Assembly: GCA_040752895.1 (NCBI GenBank) | Contig: JBFMHN010000004.1 | Coordinates: 1 to 64,000, forward strand | Length of the DNA: 64,000 bases | Direction: 5' to 3' | Source: Pseudomonadota bacterium | Lineage (GTDB): Bacteria > Pseudomonadota > Alphaproteobacteria > GCA-2746255 | Shown here: piece after piece, positions 51,349 to 60,727 of the stretch | Numbering within the stretch: the first letter of the stretch is position 1 | How the letters are laid out: each line of letters opens with the position of its first letter | Program-made: the position numbers and the translations under genes | Notes under the pieces: model-generated | Told to the model about the DNA's origin: nothing | The model's database searches: none | What the model saw: only the letters and a program-made list of their open reading frames with translations

Positions 51349-52352
51349 GAATTGGCCACGTTGATCTTGACAGGGAAGTGCTTCTGATCGCCGAAATCGG
51401 CAACAACCATGAGGGGGACGTGGCACTTGCCGAAAGGCTTGTCGGACTCGCCGCAGAGGCCGGGGCGCAGGCCGTAAAATTTCAGACGATCGCGCCCGAA
51501 CGCCTTGTTTCCGCCGAAGATGAGGCAAGGGTCAGGCAACTTCAGAGGTTCGCCTTGAGTCGTCGGGACCATGAGCGACTGGCCAGGGCAGCGGAAAACG
51601 CCGGCGTGATTTTCATGTCGACGCCGTTTTTTCTTGAAGCCGTTGACTGGCTCGAATCCCTTGTTCCGGCGTTTAAGATCGCTTCCGGCGATAACGACTT
51701 CGATCCCTTGCTGGCGCGGGTGGCCGCGACGGGAAAGCCGGTTGTCCTGTCCACCGGTATGGCGACCCTTGAGGATATACGGCATGCGCGCTCCGTCCTT
51801 GGGTCGGTGTGGACGGAACGCGGGGTTCGGCCCGGCCTCGGACTTTTGCAATGCGTTTCGGCCTATCCGGCAGCCCCCGAAGCGGCAAACCTGGCGGCCA
51901 TGCACGCCCTGAGGCCATTGTGCGATGCCGTGGGCTATTCGGACCATACGCTGGGCAACGAAGTTGCCGTTCTGGCGGTCGCGGCCGGTGCGCAAATTAT
52001 CGAAAAACATTTTACGATCGACAAACAGTTCTCATCGTTCAGGGATCACCGGCTTTCGGCCGATCCTGTCGAACTGAAGCAGCTTGCCCAACGCATTCGA
52101 GAGGCATCGCGTACCCTTGGCCGCCCGGAAAAATATGTCGATGCAAGCGAGGCGCAGCTATCCATCGCTGCGCGGCGGAGCATTGTCGCGCGGCGGGACC
52201 TTGCGGCTGGGCACGTGATCGGGCTGGACGATCTGGACTGGTTGCGCCCAGCGGGCGGTCTTGCGCCGTGCAGAACGGCCGAAGTCCTGGGCAAGAAGCT
52301 GGCGCGGGACGTGCGTGGCGGCGAGCGCCTGGAACCGAATATTCTGCTCTGA
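51345..52352 (+). CDS. neuB: NeuB-family N-acetylneuraminate/nonulosonate synthase
   Basis: A 335-residue NeuB-type condensing enzyme: LLIAEIGNNHEGDVALAERL, KFQTIAPERL, PAFKIASGDNDFDPLL, LSTGMATLEDI and AVGYSDHTLGNEV, with a C-terminal SAF antifreeze-like domain (RRSIVARRDLAAGHVI). It joins phosphoenolpyruvate to a 2-acetamido hexose to give a sialic, legionaminic or related nonulosonic acid. No PseB/LegB dehydratase is visible, so the exact sugar is open. ATGA overlap with the GNAT gene. Confidence 0.9.
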   Translation: MRIGHVDLDREVLLIAEIGNNHEGDVALAERLVGLAAEAGAQAVKFQTIAPERLVSAEDEARVRQLQRFALSRRDHERLARAAENAGVIFMSTPFFLEAVDWLESLVPAFKIASGDNDFDPLLARVAATGKPVVLSTGMATLEDIRHARSVLGSVWTERGVRPGLGLLQCVSAYPAAPEAANLAAMHALRPLCDAVGYSDHTLGNEVAVLAVAAGAQIIEKHFTIDKQFSSFRDHRLSADPVELKQLAQRIREASRTLGRPEKYVDASEAQLSIAARRSIVARRDLAAGHVIGLDDLDWLRPAGGLAPCRTAEVLGKKLARDVRGGERLEPNILL

Positions 52353-52354
52353 CC

Positions 52355-54193
52355 ATGTGCGGGATAGCTGGATTTCTTGGTTCACGACCCCTCGCGGACG
52401 ACCGCCTCAAGGCGTGCCAGGCGTTGATGCGGCGGCGCGGACCCGACGCCGAGAATAGGGTTGCGTTAAGGACGCGATCGGGCAGCCACCTTCATTTGCT
52501 CCATTCGCGCCTTAGCATCATCGATCTGGATCACCGTGCAGACCAGCCCTTTTCGGTCGACGGGTGCGTTCTGTCCTACAACGGCGAGGTGTACAACTAC
52601 CCAGAGCTGCGCGCGGCTCTTGAAAAAGAGGGGGAGAAATTCTCGACCAGCAGCGATACCGAGGTTCTCGCCCGGCAACTCGTGCGCAAGGGGATCGAGG
52701 GCGTGCGGGCGTGCGAAGGCATGTGGGGATTCGCCTGGTACGACGCGAACACCGGCAGCCTCTATCTGTGCCGCGACCGTTTCGGCGAAAAGCCTCTCTA
52801 TGTGTATCGGAACGAGGAGGGGGTCTATTTCGGATCCGAGCCCAAGTTCATTTTTGCCCTTCTTGGAAGGGCGCTTCCCGTCAACCGGCGGCAGCTGTCC
52901 CGCTATCTCGTGAACGGATACAAGGCCCTCTATAAGACGCGGGAGACCTTTTTTGAGGGGCTGCACGAGGTGGCGGCCGGCGCTTATCTCGAATGCGACG
53001 GGCGGGCCGCAAAACCCGAGACGTTCTACTGGCGGCCGGCGTTTGACACCGAGCAGCAGGACATGTCCTACGACGAAGCGGTTGCCGGCGCGCGCGCCGC
53101 GCTGGTGCGCTCCGTCGAGTTGCGGCTGCGCGCCGACGTGCCGATCGCTTTCTGTTTGAGCGGCGGCGTGGATTCAAACGCGTTGATTTCGATCGCCAAG
53201 CGCCAACTCGGCTACGACGTGCACGGCTTCACCATCATGAATACGGATTCCCGGTACGAGGAACGAAGCATGGTCGAAACCGCGGTCGGCGACCTCGGCC
53301 TTCGGCACACCCAGGTGCCCGTTTCCACCGAGAACTTTCTGCCCAATCTGCGGACGCTGGTCCGTTATCACGACGCACCGGTCTACACCATTACCTACTA
53401 CGCCCAATGGCGTTTGATGGAGGCAATCCGCCAGGCGGGGTACAAGGTGTCGGTAAGCGGAACGGCCGCCGACGAACTCTTCAGCGGCTATTTTGACCAC
53501 CACAACGCGTACCTCGCCGCGATGCGGATCGAGGACGGGCGCCTCCATCGGCAGGCTCTGGAAGATTGGCGCTCGGTTGTGGCGCCCATCGTTCGCAATC
53601 CCTACTTACAGGATCCGGACTATTTCGTGAAATGCCCCGAATCCAGAGCCCATATCTATTTGGACGCGGCTCTGTTCGCCGCGTTTCTTACCCGGCCTTT
53701 CGATGAGCCCTTCCAGGAAGCCGCCTATGCCGGCTCGCTCTTGCGGAACCGCATGGCAAACGAACTGTTTCATGAATCCGTTCCGGTGATCCTGCACGAG
53801 GACGACCTGAACGCGATGTACTACTCCATTGAAAACCGGTCGCCCTTTCTCGATACGGCTCTGTTCGATTGGTGCCAAAGGATTCCAACCCGGCATCTGG
53901 TGAAGAAGGGGCGGGCCAAAGCCGTGTTGCGCGATGCCGTGCGCGGTCTTGCCCCGGATGCCATCGTGGACAACCCGCGCAAGGTGGGGTTCAACGCGCC
54001 AATGCACGGTTACCTTGATACGGGGTCCCGGGTGGTGCGCGACGCGTTGCTGGCTGACAGTCCGGTTTTTGATGTGATACGGCGCGATCGCGTTTCGGAA
54101 CTGCTGGATTTGGAGGAGTTTCCCAATAGCCGCAGCAAATTTCTGTTCAATTTTGTTTGCGCGAAGATTTTTCTGGAGGAATACGCGGCGTGA
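52355..54193 (+). CDS. Asparagine synthetase B-like amidotransferase
   Basis: A 612-residue glutamine-dependent amidotransferase: catalytic C2 in MCGIAGFLG followed by an N-terminal nucleophile glutaminase domain (to about 215; RGPDAE, LSIIDL, SYNGEVYNY), then an AsnB-like synthetase domain with the pyrophosphate loop S269GGVDS274. In glycan clusters such proteins amidate sugar acids rather than make asparagine. It overlaps the WbpG-type gene by four bases, so it may feed ammonia to it or act on the same sugar. The same frame is open upstream inside neuB; that part is ignored. Confidence 0.88.
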   Translation: MCGIAGFLGSRPLADDRLKACQALMRRRGPDAENRVALRTRSGSHLHLLHSRLSIIDLDHRADQPFSVDGCVLSYNGEVYNYPELRAALEKEGEKFSTSSDTEVLARQLVRKGIEGVRACEGMWGFAWYDANTGSLYLCRDRFGEKPLYVYRNEEGVYFGSEPKFIFALLGRALPVNRRQLSRYLVNGYKALYKTRETFFEGLHEVAAGAYLECDGRAAKPETFYWRPAFDTEQQDMSYDEAVAGARAALVRSVELRLRADVPIAFCLSGGVDSNALISIAKRQLGYDVHGFTIMNTDSRYEERSMVETAVGDLGLRHTQVPVSTENFLPNLRTLVRYHDAPVYTITYYAQWRLMEAIRQAGYKVSVSGTAADELFSGYFDHHNAYLAAMRIEDGRLHRQALEDWRSVVAPIVRNPYLQDPDYFVKCPESRAHIYLDAALFAAFLTRPFDEPFQEAAYAGSLLRNRMANELFHESVPVILHEDDLNAMYYSIENRSPFLDTALFDWCQRIPTRHLVKKGRAKAVLRDAVRGLAPDAIVDNPRKVGFNAPMHGYLDTGSRVVRDALLADSPVFDVIRRDRVSELLDLEEFPNSRSKFLFNFVCAKIFLEEYAA

Positions 54194-55311
54194 AGTGGTG
54201 CGCGAGCTGCGTTTTACCCGACACGCGCCCCAATCTTCGCATCGAAAGCGACGGTCGCTGCAACGCGTGCCATGCCCATGAAAGCAAGAAGAGCATCGAT
54301 TGGCCGGCACGCGAACGCGCTTTGCAAGATGTCGTAAAACGGGCCAGGTCACGGTCGCAAGGGTACGATTGCCTAATTCCGGTCAGCGGCGGCAAGGACA
54401 GCACGTGGCAGACGGTGAAATGCCTCGAATACGGCCTGAAGGCGCTTGCGGTTACCTGGAGGACGCCGGGACGCACGGAAATCGGCCGGCGGAACCTGGA
54501 GAACCTGGTCGCCCTGGGTGTCGATCACATCGACTACCGGATCAACCCGAAGGTCGAGGCGCGGTTTATGCTTAAGACGTTCAAGCGGCTCGGCTCGACC
54601 GGCATTCCCATGCATTTGGCCCTGTTCAATATCCCGTTGACGCTGGCGGCGCGTTTGCAGATTCCGTTGGTGGTTTGGGGGGAGAATTCGGCATTTGAGT
54701 ACGGTAGCGCCAAGGATGCCCATACCGGATTCCGGCTGGACGCGGATTGGCTCAAGACCTATGGCGTCACGCACGGGACCACGGCCGAGGACTGGGTTGG
54801 CGAAGACCTCTCGCGGTCGGACCTGACCGCCTATTTCGGCCCCGCCCCGGAAGAACTCCGTGCGGCCGGAATCGATGCGGTGTTCCTTGGCTACTACCTG
54901 CCGTGGGATCCCGACGCGACCCATGCGCTAGCGAAGGCGCACGGTTTCAAACGCAACGAGGGGGTGGCCCGCACCGGGTACTACGACTACGCCGATATCG
55001 ATGACGATTTTATCTCTCTGCACCACTGGATGAAGTGGTTCAAATTCGGATTCACGCGCACATTCGATAACCTTTCGCTGGAGATTCGCAACCGTCGCCT
55101 GTCTCGCAGTCAGGCGATTGCGTATTTGCGCGAACGGGGCGATGAAACACCGCATGGCGATATCGGGAAGTTCTGCGAGTTTGCCGGGGTGAGCAGGCCC
55201 GAGTTTTCTGCGATCGCCGAAAAATTTCGTAATGCCAGGATTTGGGAGCGCCGTTCGGATGGCGTGTGGCATATGCCAGGGTTCCTTATTCCGGACTGGA
55301 ACTGGTCATGA
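54190..55311 (+). CDS. N-acetyl sugar amidotransferase (WbpG/PseA-type)
   Basis: A 373-residue ATP-pyrophosphatase family protein. The N-terminal zinc-binding cysteines are WCASCVLPDTRPN and CNACHAHE; the ATP-binding P-loop-like motif is PVSGGKDSTWQ. WbpG and PseA change an N-acetyl group to acetamidino, using ammonia from a HisH-type glutaminase. No hisH or hisF homologue is present nearby; the preceding AsnB-like gene is translationally coupled by GTGA. Start: GTG at 54190. Confidence 0.87.
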   Translation: MKWCASCVLPDTRPNLRIESDGRCNACHAHESKKSIDWPARERALQDVVKRARSRSQGYDCLIPVSGGKDSTWQTVKCLEYGLKALAVTWRTPGRTEIGRRNLENLVALGVDHIDYRINPKVEARFMLKTFKRLGSTGIPMHLALFNIPLTLAARLQIPLVVWGENSAFEYGSAKDAHTGFRLDADWLKTYGVTHGTTAEDWVGEDLSRSDLTAYFGPAPEELRAAGIDAVFLGYYLPWDPDATHALAKAHGFKRNEGVARTGYYDYADIDDDFISLHHWMKWFKFGFTRTFDNLSLEIRNRRLSRSQAIAYLRERGDETPHGDIGKFCEFAGVSRPEFSAIAEKFRNARIWERRSDGVWHMPGFLIPDWNWS

Positions 55312-55694
55312 AGTTTGTTGAGAAGCGCCCGCCCCGTGAGTTCGAGGTGGGGAACGCCGTCCGCTTTCCCATGAGGGATTGCGGTACGGTGGCGCTCGAC
55401 CCCAACGAGCAAGTGACGCTGACCACGGAAAGCGGCGGCGAATACGACGTAGCGCGCAAAGAATGGGGATTCTACGCGACGCCGTCGCTCAACGGCCGCT
55501 TGCTTAACCATGGTCTGCGCGGCGTATTGATCCGCAACAAATTGACGGGGCGGTATTTTGTTTTTCTCGTCGAAAGCGGCAAGGAACCGTCTTTCGAGGA
55601 ATACATGGCGCAGGAAAGCCTGGAGGTGGTTGCCTGGCTTGACAGCACCGAATCTCTCGATCGTTTGCGCCGGGGGATCGGCAATACCGAATGA
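55308..55694 (+). CDS. Small conserved-looking protein of unknown function
   Basis: 128 residues (MKFVEKRPPREFEVGNAVRF at the start), from an ATG overlapping the amidotransferase stop; its own stop overlaps the next start. No signal, membrane segment or known motif is seen. Predicted mostly beta, with a short charged helix near the C terminus (FEEYMAQESLEVVAWLD). Its tight coupling to the WbpG-type gene suggests an accessory or carrier role for that enzyme. I cannot assign a family. Confidence 0.75.
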   Translation: MKFVEKRPPREFEVGNAVRFPMRDCGTVALDPNEQVTLTTESGGEYDVARKEWGFYATPSLNGRLLNHGLRGVLIRNKLTGRYFVFLVESGKEPSFEEYMAQESLEVVAWLDSTESLDRLRRGIGNTE

Positions 55695-56542
55695 CTTGCC
55701 AGCCGACCCTCCGCTGTCCTTGCAACGGTGCGCACCTACGGGAGGCGTTCTCGTACGATGCGCCGCCGGAAGGCGAAACCCGTTTCGACCTCAAGGGCGT
55801 TCCCTATAAACGCGCCTACGACCGCTGCGAGCTGTGCGGGCACTTTTTTGCGCGGCACGCCATGGACCTGTCGGCGTTGTATTCCGCCGAATACGTGGAT
55901 GCGACCTATGGCGGGGTCGAGGGCATGCGGGCGCGCTTGGAGGCGCTTAAGGCCCTCCCTCCGGATCGGTCCGACAACGCTGGCCGCGTTGCGCGCATCT
56001 TGGAGTACGCACAGGTAGTTCTTCCAAAACGTTCCGCGCCGCCAAGGGTGCTTGACGTGGGCGCCGGGATAGGGATTTTCCCGGCGGCGATGCAGCAGGC
56101 CGGCTGGCACGTCACCGCGGTTGAGCCCGATGCCAGGACGGCTGGGCATCTGCGCGAGGCCGTGGGCGTGGCCGCCAGGAACGGAACGCTTTACGAGCTT
56201 GACCCGGAAGATACCGGCCGGTTCGACGCCGTGACGTTCAACAAGGTCCTCGAACACGTCGAGGACCCGGTGGCGTTGCTGCGGAAAGGCGCCGAGTTCG
56301 TGGCGGCGGACGGATTTCTCTATGTCGAGTTGCCCGACACAGCGGCGGCGGCGGAAGGCCCGGGCCGCGAGGAGCTTTTTATCGAACACCACCACGTCTT
56401 CAGTCCGCAATCCTTTGCTGCGTTGGCAGAGAGAGCCGGGTTGTCCCTGAACACGATGGAGCGCTTGCGCGAACCCAGCGGCAAATGGACGCTACGGGGA
56501 TTTTTAACTAGATGTCCGTTGCAACTTGAGGTGCGGACATGA
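55691..56542 (+). CDS. Class I SAM-dependent methyltransferase with zinc-ribbon start
   Basis: A 283-residue methyltransferase: an N-terminal segment with CPCNG and RCELCGHFFAR cysteines, then the SAM motif VLDVGAGIGIFPAAMQQAGW and post-motif FDAVTFNKVLEHVEDP. Typical of sugar methyltransferases in surface-glycan clusters. Acceptor unknown. Both ends overlap the neighbouring genes. Confidence 0.85.
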   Translation: MTCQPTLRCPCNGAHLREAFSYDAPPEGETRFDLKGVPYKRAYDRCELCGHFFARHAMDLSALYSAEYVDATYGGVEGMRARLEALKALPPDRSDNAGRVARILEYAQVVLPKRSAPPRVLDVGAGIGIFPAAMQQAGWHVTAVEPDARTAGHLREAVGVAARNGTLYELDPEDTGRFDAVTFNKVLEHVEDPVALLRKGAEFVAADGFLYVELPDTAAAAEGPGREELFIEHHHVFSPQSFAALAERAGLSLNTMERLREPSGKWTLRGFLTRCPLQLEVRT

Positions 56543-57660
56543 CCGCATGGCAGCGCGTTGCCTCGTTCGGCGGAATGCCAGAGAGTCGATCGGACGAAAC
56601 ATGGATTTACGAGCCGGATATCGGTCCAGCACAGAAATTTCCTGTGCATGTGACGAATGGCAAGCCCTTTAACGTATTGGGACTCAAAGGTGCGGACCTC
56701 GATGAGATTCGAAAATATGCGGCCCATCTAAGGCGTACTGCGAAACAATTGTATGGGCCCGGAATTCCCCGTCGCCGTGTCGAGACTTGCCCCTGCTGCC
56801 TGATGGCAACCGCTGGCAATACAGTTGACGAACATTGCTTCATCGGCGTGACCTACCATAGATGCACAAACTGCGCCCACGGGTTTGTCTTGGAGCAGCC
56901 AACCGAGGAGGCGCTCAATGCCGTTTTCGAAAATTCAACGGCTCATGCCTCTGCCTATGTAAATCACGATTCCCTTGAGGCGCGAATGCGGGAAATCATT
57001 TCCCCGAAGGTAAACTGGACCCTATCCACCTACCGCGAGGTATACAGCACGACACCGAAGACAGGTGTCGATGTTGGTGCTGGAGGAGGACATTTTGTGG
57101 AAGGCATGCGGCGTGCCGGCATTGATGCTGCGGGGTATGAATTGAACCGATCGTCGCGTCAGTTTGCCAAGGAAGCGTTTGGTCTGGATTTACGCAAGGA
57201 GGACTTCCTCAAGATTGGCAGCGATCCCGTCGACCTTGTCGCTTTCTGGGGAATGTTAGAATACGCACCTGAGCCTAGACGTTTCCTTGAGGTTGCGCGC
57301 CGTCAACTCATACATGGCAAAGGGTTATTGGTGGTTGAAGTGCCTAGGTTTGATTGCCTTGGCACGGCGGTACAAATGGAAAACCCATTCAACATTGCCC
57401 GTCATATGGACCCTACATCGCATATCAACACGTTTTCCGACGCTTCGCTGGCCACGGCCCTGGTGGAAACAGGATTTCGCCCCGTCGCGGCCTGGTATTT
57501 CGGCATGGATGTGTACGAATTCTTGATTCAGGCTGCCCTGCGCCTGGACGATGGCGCCGTCATTGAAAAATTGGCTGACATGATTCCAACTTTGCAGGCG
57601 GGGCTGGATCAGAGCCGTCAGTGCGACGATCTTGTGGTAGCCGCGGTTCCCATGAAATGA
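56539..57660 (+). CDS. Class I SAM-dependent methyltransferase (second)
   Basis: A 373-residue methyltransferase with cysteine pairs in CPCCLM and CTNCAHGF near residue 80-115, and SAM motif GVDVGAGGGHFVEGM. A 75-residue N-terminal extension has no motif I recognise. The gene is less GC-rich than its upstream neighbours. Its start overlaps the previous methyltransferase. Confidence 0.83.
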   Translation: MTAWQRVASFGGMPESRSDETWIYEPDIGPAQKFPVHVTNGKPFNVLGLKGADLDEIRKYAAHLRRTAKQLYGPGIPRRRVETCPCCLMATAGNTVDEHCFIGVTYHRCTNCAHGFVLEQPTEEALNAVFENSTAHASAYVNHDSLEARMREIISPKVNWTLSTYREVYSTTPKTGVDVGAGGGHFVEGMRRAGIDAAGYELNRSSRQFAKEAFGLDLRKEDFLKIGSDPVDLVAFWGMLEYAPEPRRFLEVARRQLIHGKGLLVVEVPRFDCLGTAVQMENPFNIARHMDPTSHINTFSDASLATALVETGFRPVAAWYFGMDVYEFLIQAALRLDDGAVIEKLADMIPTLQAGLDQSRQCDDLVVAAVPMK

Positions 57661-57678
57661 CCGCGCCAATTTGCGTCA

Positions 57679-58878
57679 ATGACTAAGCCCCTATTTGTCT
57701 TCGGAGTTGCCCGTGCCGGCACCAACTTGATCGCCGGTATGTTGAACGCGCACCCCAATGTGGAATTGGCGCTTGACCCATTGCTTCCCTTTTTCAAGGC
57801 GCTCCGGACTGCGCTGTTGATCGCATCGGGCGACCGCAATTTGCAAGCGAAGTTTCCTTCGGAGGCGCCGTTTCAAGATGGCTACTACGACAGCCAGGGG
57901 TATCGTCTGCTGGACCTAGTTTTGACCGGCCGGCTTGACGTCCCTATGGGTGATGAAAACGAAACGTTGAGCGCCGCTATTGCCGATCGCGCGGCCTTGG
58001 AAGCACCGGAATTTGCCCGACGACTGCGCGATGTCAACGGCCAGACCTTCACAGACGTGCTCGATCAAGTTTTTGACAGGGTATCTTCAGCGCGACTTTC
58101 CAACGTGGTCTGGCGTGGGGTCAAGGAGGTATGGACTACGGAATTTATTCCGTTGTTGGCGCGAGCATATCCGGAGGCTAGGTTTATCATTGTGCGCCGC
58201 GATCCCCGGGGTATTGTGGCGTCTCTACTCGCATTGGCGAAGAAGAATCCGTCACAGGCCGCGCACACGATTTCTTACATGCGCCATTGGCGTAAAGAGG
58301 GTGCTGTTGGCGCGGCATTGATGAACGACAAGTTTCTGGATGGCCGCGTTATGATGCTGTCCTACGAGACAGTCGCTAGCGATCCGGAGCAGGGGGTAAA
58401 AAGTCTCTGCGCGTTTCTCGACCTGGATCTGGATCGGGCCATGCTGTACCCCATTCAAGGAACGGGTGGTGCAGGTGATGGCAACAGCAGTTTTGGTAAG
58501 ATTGTCGGTGTAAGCAATATCTCCGTAGAACGCTGGCGAAACGTGTTGAGCGCGGCCATGATTCAAACCATCGAATTTTTTTGCGGGGCGGATATGCGCT
58601 TAGAAGGCTATGCGCTGGTAGGAAGCCTTCCAACACTGCTGAACGAGGCTATAACCGAGATTGTCAGGGACGCCGACCTTAGCCCTGGGGCTTGGCGCAG
58701 CGACTTCGGAACGATGGAGGCGAATCTGGCACATGAGGAGGCGCGGTGGCGTCTGTTGAGCGGCGCGCCCGAAGCCTTACGCGATGCGGATGAAATCCGG
58801 CGCCATTTCTTGTTCGAATCCTATTTTTACCGTCTTCGCGCGGCCGTATTCCCTAATCCACAGCCAGCAATAAGCTGA
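57679..58878 (+). CDS. Sulfotransferase family protein
   Basis: A 399-residue PAPS-dependent sulfotransferase-like protein. The 5' phosphosulphate-binding loop is FVFGVARAGTNLIAGML and the 3' phosphate region is EARFIIVRRDPRGIVASLL. It would sulfate a sugar or lipid. This gene is visibly less GC-rich than the flanking operon and is preceded by an 18-base gap rather than an overlap. The C-terminal 100 residues lack a known motif. Confidence 0.83.
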   Translation: MTKPLFVFGVARAGTNLIAGMLNAHPNVELALDPLLPFFKALRTALLIASGDRNLQAKFPSEAPFQDGYYDSQGYRLLDLVLTGRLDVPMGDENETLSAAIADRAALEAPEFARRLRDVNGQTFTDVLDQVFDRVSSARLSNVVWRGVKEVWTTEFIPLLARAYPEARFIIVRRDPRGIVASLLALAKKNPSQAAHTISYMRHWRKEGAVGAALMNDKFLDGRVMMLSYETVASDPEQGVKSLCAFLDLDLDRAMLYPIQGTGGAGDGNSSFGKIVGVSNISVERWRNVLSAAMIQTIEFFCGADMRLEGYALVGSLPTLLNEAITEIVRDADLSPGAWRSDFGTMEANLAHEEARWRLLSGAPEALRDADEIRRHFLFESYFYRLRAAVFPNPQPAIS

Positions 58879-58893
58879 GGCGTAAACAGAATC

Positions 58894-59649
58894 ATGTCCG
58901 AAAAATTCGCCTACCATGATTATGTAAAGGACGAAAGGTTTCTCGCGGAATACAACGCCTATCAGGCCCGTTACGCCGACACCATTCGCGAGAGTGACAA
59001 GGTCATCCTCTCCATCGTCAAGGACCTGGCAGAGAAAGCCGACGGCCGCACGCTGAGGCTTCTCGATATTGGCTGTTCCACCGGGAACTTGCTGAAGCAT
59101 CTCAAGCGCGTGGTGCCCGGGGTGCAATACACCGGGGGCGATCTGGCGCAATCCTCTCTGGAGATGTGTCGGAAGAACCCGGATTTGAGCGATGTCGCGT
59201 TCGAAGAGATGGATATTTTGAACCTTCCGGCTGATGCGTTTGACGTGATCGTCGTCAATGCCGTTCTGTATATGTTTGATGACGCGCAGTACGAAAAGGC
59301 GATCGAGAGCCTGGGAGCCAGCCTGGTGCCAGAAGGCAATCTGATCATCTACGATTTTGCACATCCCTTCTCTCACCAGAATTTGACGATCTATGAGACC
59401 ACAATGATGCACCCCGATGGGCTTAGGCTGTGTTTCCGTCCCATGAAGAAAGTGAGCGAGGTGGCGGCACGGGCCGGGTTCGCCGAGATCGACTTTCGCC
59501 CGTTCGAGTTGCCGATCGATCTCCCGATGCCGGGGTACGACGAAGAGGTGGTGACCTATACGGTCAACGGACAGGCGGGGAACCGAATGATGTTTCGGGG
59601 CGCGCTGTTTCAGCCCTGGTGCCACATGATCGCACGGAAGGCCACTTGA
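58894..59649 (+). CDS. Class I SAM-dependent methyltransferase (third)
   Basis: A 251-residue methyltransferase: LRLLDIGCSTGNLLKHL (SAM motif I), FDVIVVNAVLYMF, and a C-terminal beta-rich cap. The substrate is unknown. It lies between the sulfotransferase and FkbM genes. More GC-rich than the preceding gene. Confidence 0.86.
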   Translation: MSEKFAYHDYVKDERFLAEYNAYQARYADTIRESDKVILSIVKDLAEKADGRTLRLLDIGCSTGNLLKHLKRVVPGVQYTGGDLAQSSLEMCRKNPDLSDVAFEEMDILNLPADAFDVIVVNAVLYMFDDAQYEKAIESLGASLVPEGNLIIYDFAHPFSHQNLTIYETTMMHPDGLRLCFRPMKKVSEVAARAGFAEIDFRPFELPIDLPMPGYDEEVVTYTVNGQAGNRMMFRGALFQPWCHMIARKAT

Positions 59650-59662
59650 GAGCCCGCGCAAC

Positions 59663-60727
59663 ATGACGGTTTTGGAACGGCGAACCGCATTGGGCGCGAC
59701 GATCTGGGATCTCGCCTTAAGGCCGGTGCTGGAAGCCGGCGTGTCTCCGCGGGTCGTGGATGTCGGCGCGCGCAACGGCATGTTTTTGCTGCCGGCCGAG
59801 TACGCATCGGTGGCGACGCTGATCGGGTTCGAACCGAACCGCGAGGAATACGAGAAGCTCACCACGGGTTCGACGGATAGGCACGCCTGGAGCGCGCATC
59901 GCGGCCAGGAGATTCCAAAGTTCAAGAAAGAACACTACTTCGATTGCGCCGTCTGGGACGCCGAGGGCGATCACACTATCTATATCACGCAGGGACTGGG
60001 GGCCTGCACGCTCATGGGCCCCACCGCGCCGCTATTGGAGAACACCTATTTCCTCTACCCCTGGGGAGACGCGAGGCGCCGCCGGAGCGTCCATGATCTG
60101 CACACGCGAATCGTGTCGGAGGATAAAGTCGCGTGCCGTCCCCTGGACGCGCTTCTGGGTGCCGGCGAGACGGTCGATTTCTTGAAGGTCGACGTCGAAG
60201 GCGGGGAGCTGAAGGTTTTCAAAGGGGCGCAGCGGCTTTTTGATGAGCGGCGGATTCTGTTCGTTCAGGCCGAGTTTCAAGCCTTCCCCTACTATCGGGA
60301 TCACCCCGTTTTTGGCGACCAGCATGCGTTCTTGACGCGGAACGGGATGCGCCTGATCGATCTCGATTTCGACCATCCGCGATATCGGCGCGGGCCCGTT
60401 GATCTGCCCGATGCTTGCGGCCGCGCGCCGCTATTTGCCGGCGACGCGCTGTTCATGATCGATCCTGACCGGAACGCCATTGCGCCGTTGGATCGCCAAA
60501 GGCTGGCGCTGATCCTGCTAGCGTTCGGCTTCAATTCCCTCGCCGTCGGCTTGCTCGTCGAGGCGGCCCTGTTGAGCGGGGAAGAGCTGGAAGCGATAAA
60601 ATCGGCCATTGCCGCCCGCCCGGACAAATCCAGGAAGCGCCGGATGCTGGACGCCTGGAACAGAATTCCCCTTGCCGTGCATGGCGCGCTTTCGTCGGCG
60701 CTTCGCCTGTCCCGGAAACGGCGTTGA
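59663..60727 (+). CDS. FkbM family methyltransferase
   Basis: A 354-residue protein with the FkbM layout: VVDVGARNGMFLLPAEY as motif I, FEPNREEYEKL, and a C-terminal region with DFLKVDVEGGELKVFKGA. FkbM-type enzymes are O-methyltransferases found in many glycan clusters. ATG at 59663; its stop overlaps the TTG of the next gene. Confidence 0.86.
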   Translation: MTVLERRTALGATIWDLALRPVLEAGVSPRVVDVGARNGMFLLPAEYASVATLIGFEPNREEYEKLTTGSTDRHAWSAHRGQEIPKFKKEHYFDCAVWDAEGDHTIYITQGLGACTLMGPTAPLLENTYFLYPWGDARRRRSVHDLHTRIVSEDKVACRPLDALLGAGETVDFLKVDVEGGELKVFKGAQRLFDERRILFVQAEFQAFPYYRDHPVFGDQHAFLTRNGMRLIDLDFDHPRYRRGPVDLPDACGRAPLFAGDALFMIDPDRNAIAPLDRQRLALILLAFGFNSLAVGLLVEAALLSGEELEAIKSAIAARPDKSRKRRMLDAWNRIPLAVHGALSSALRLSRKRR

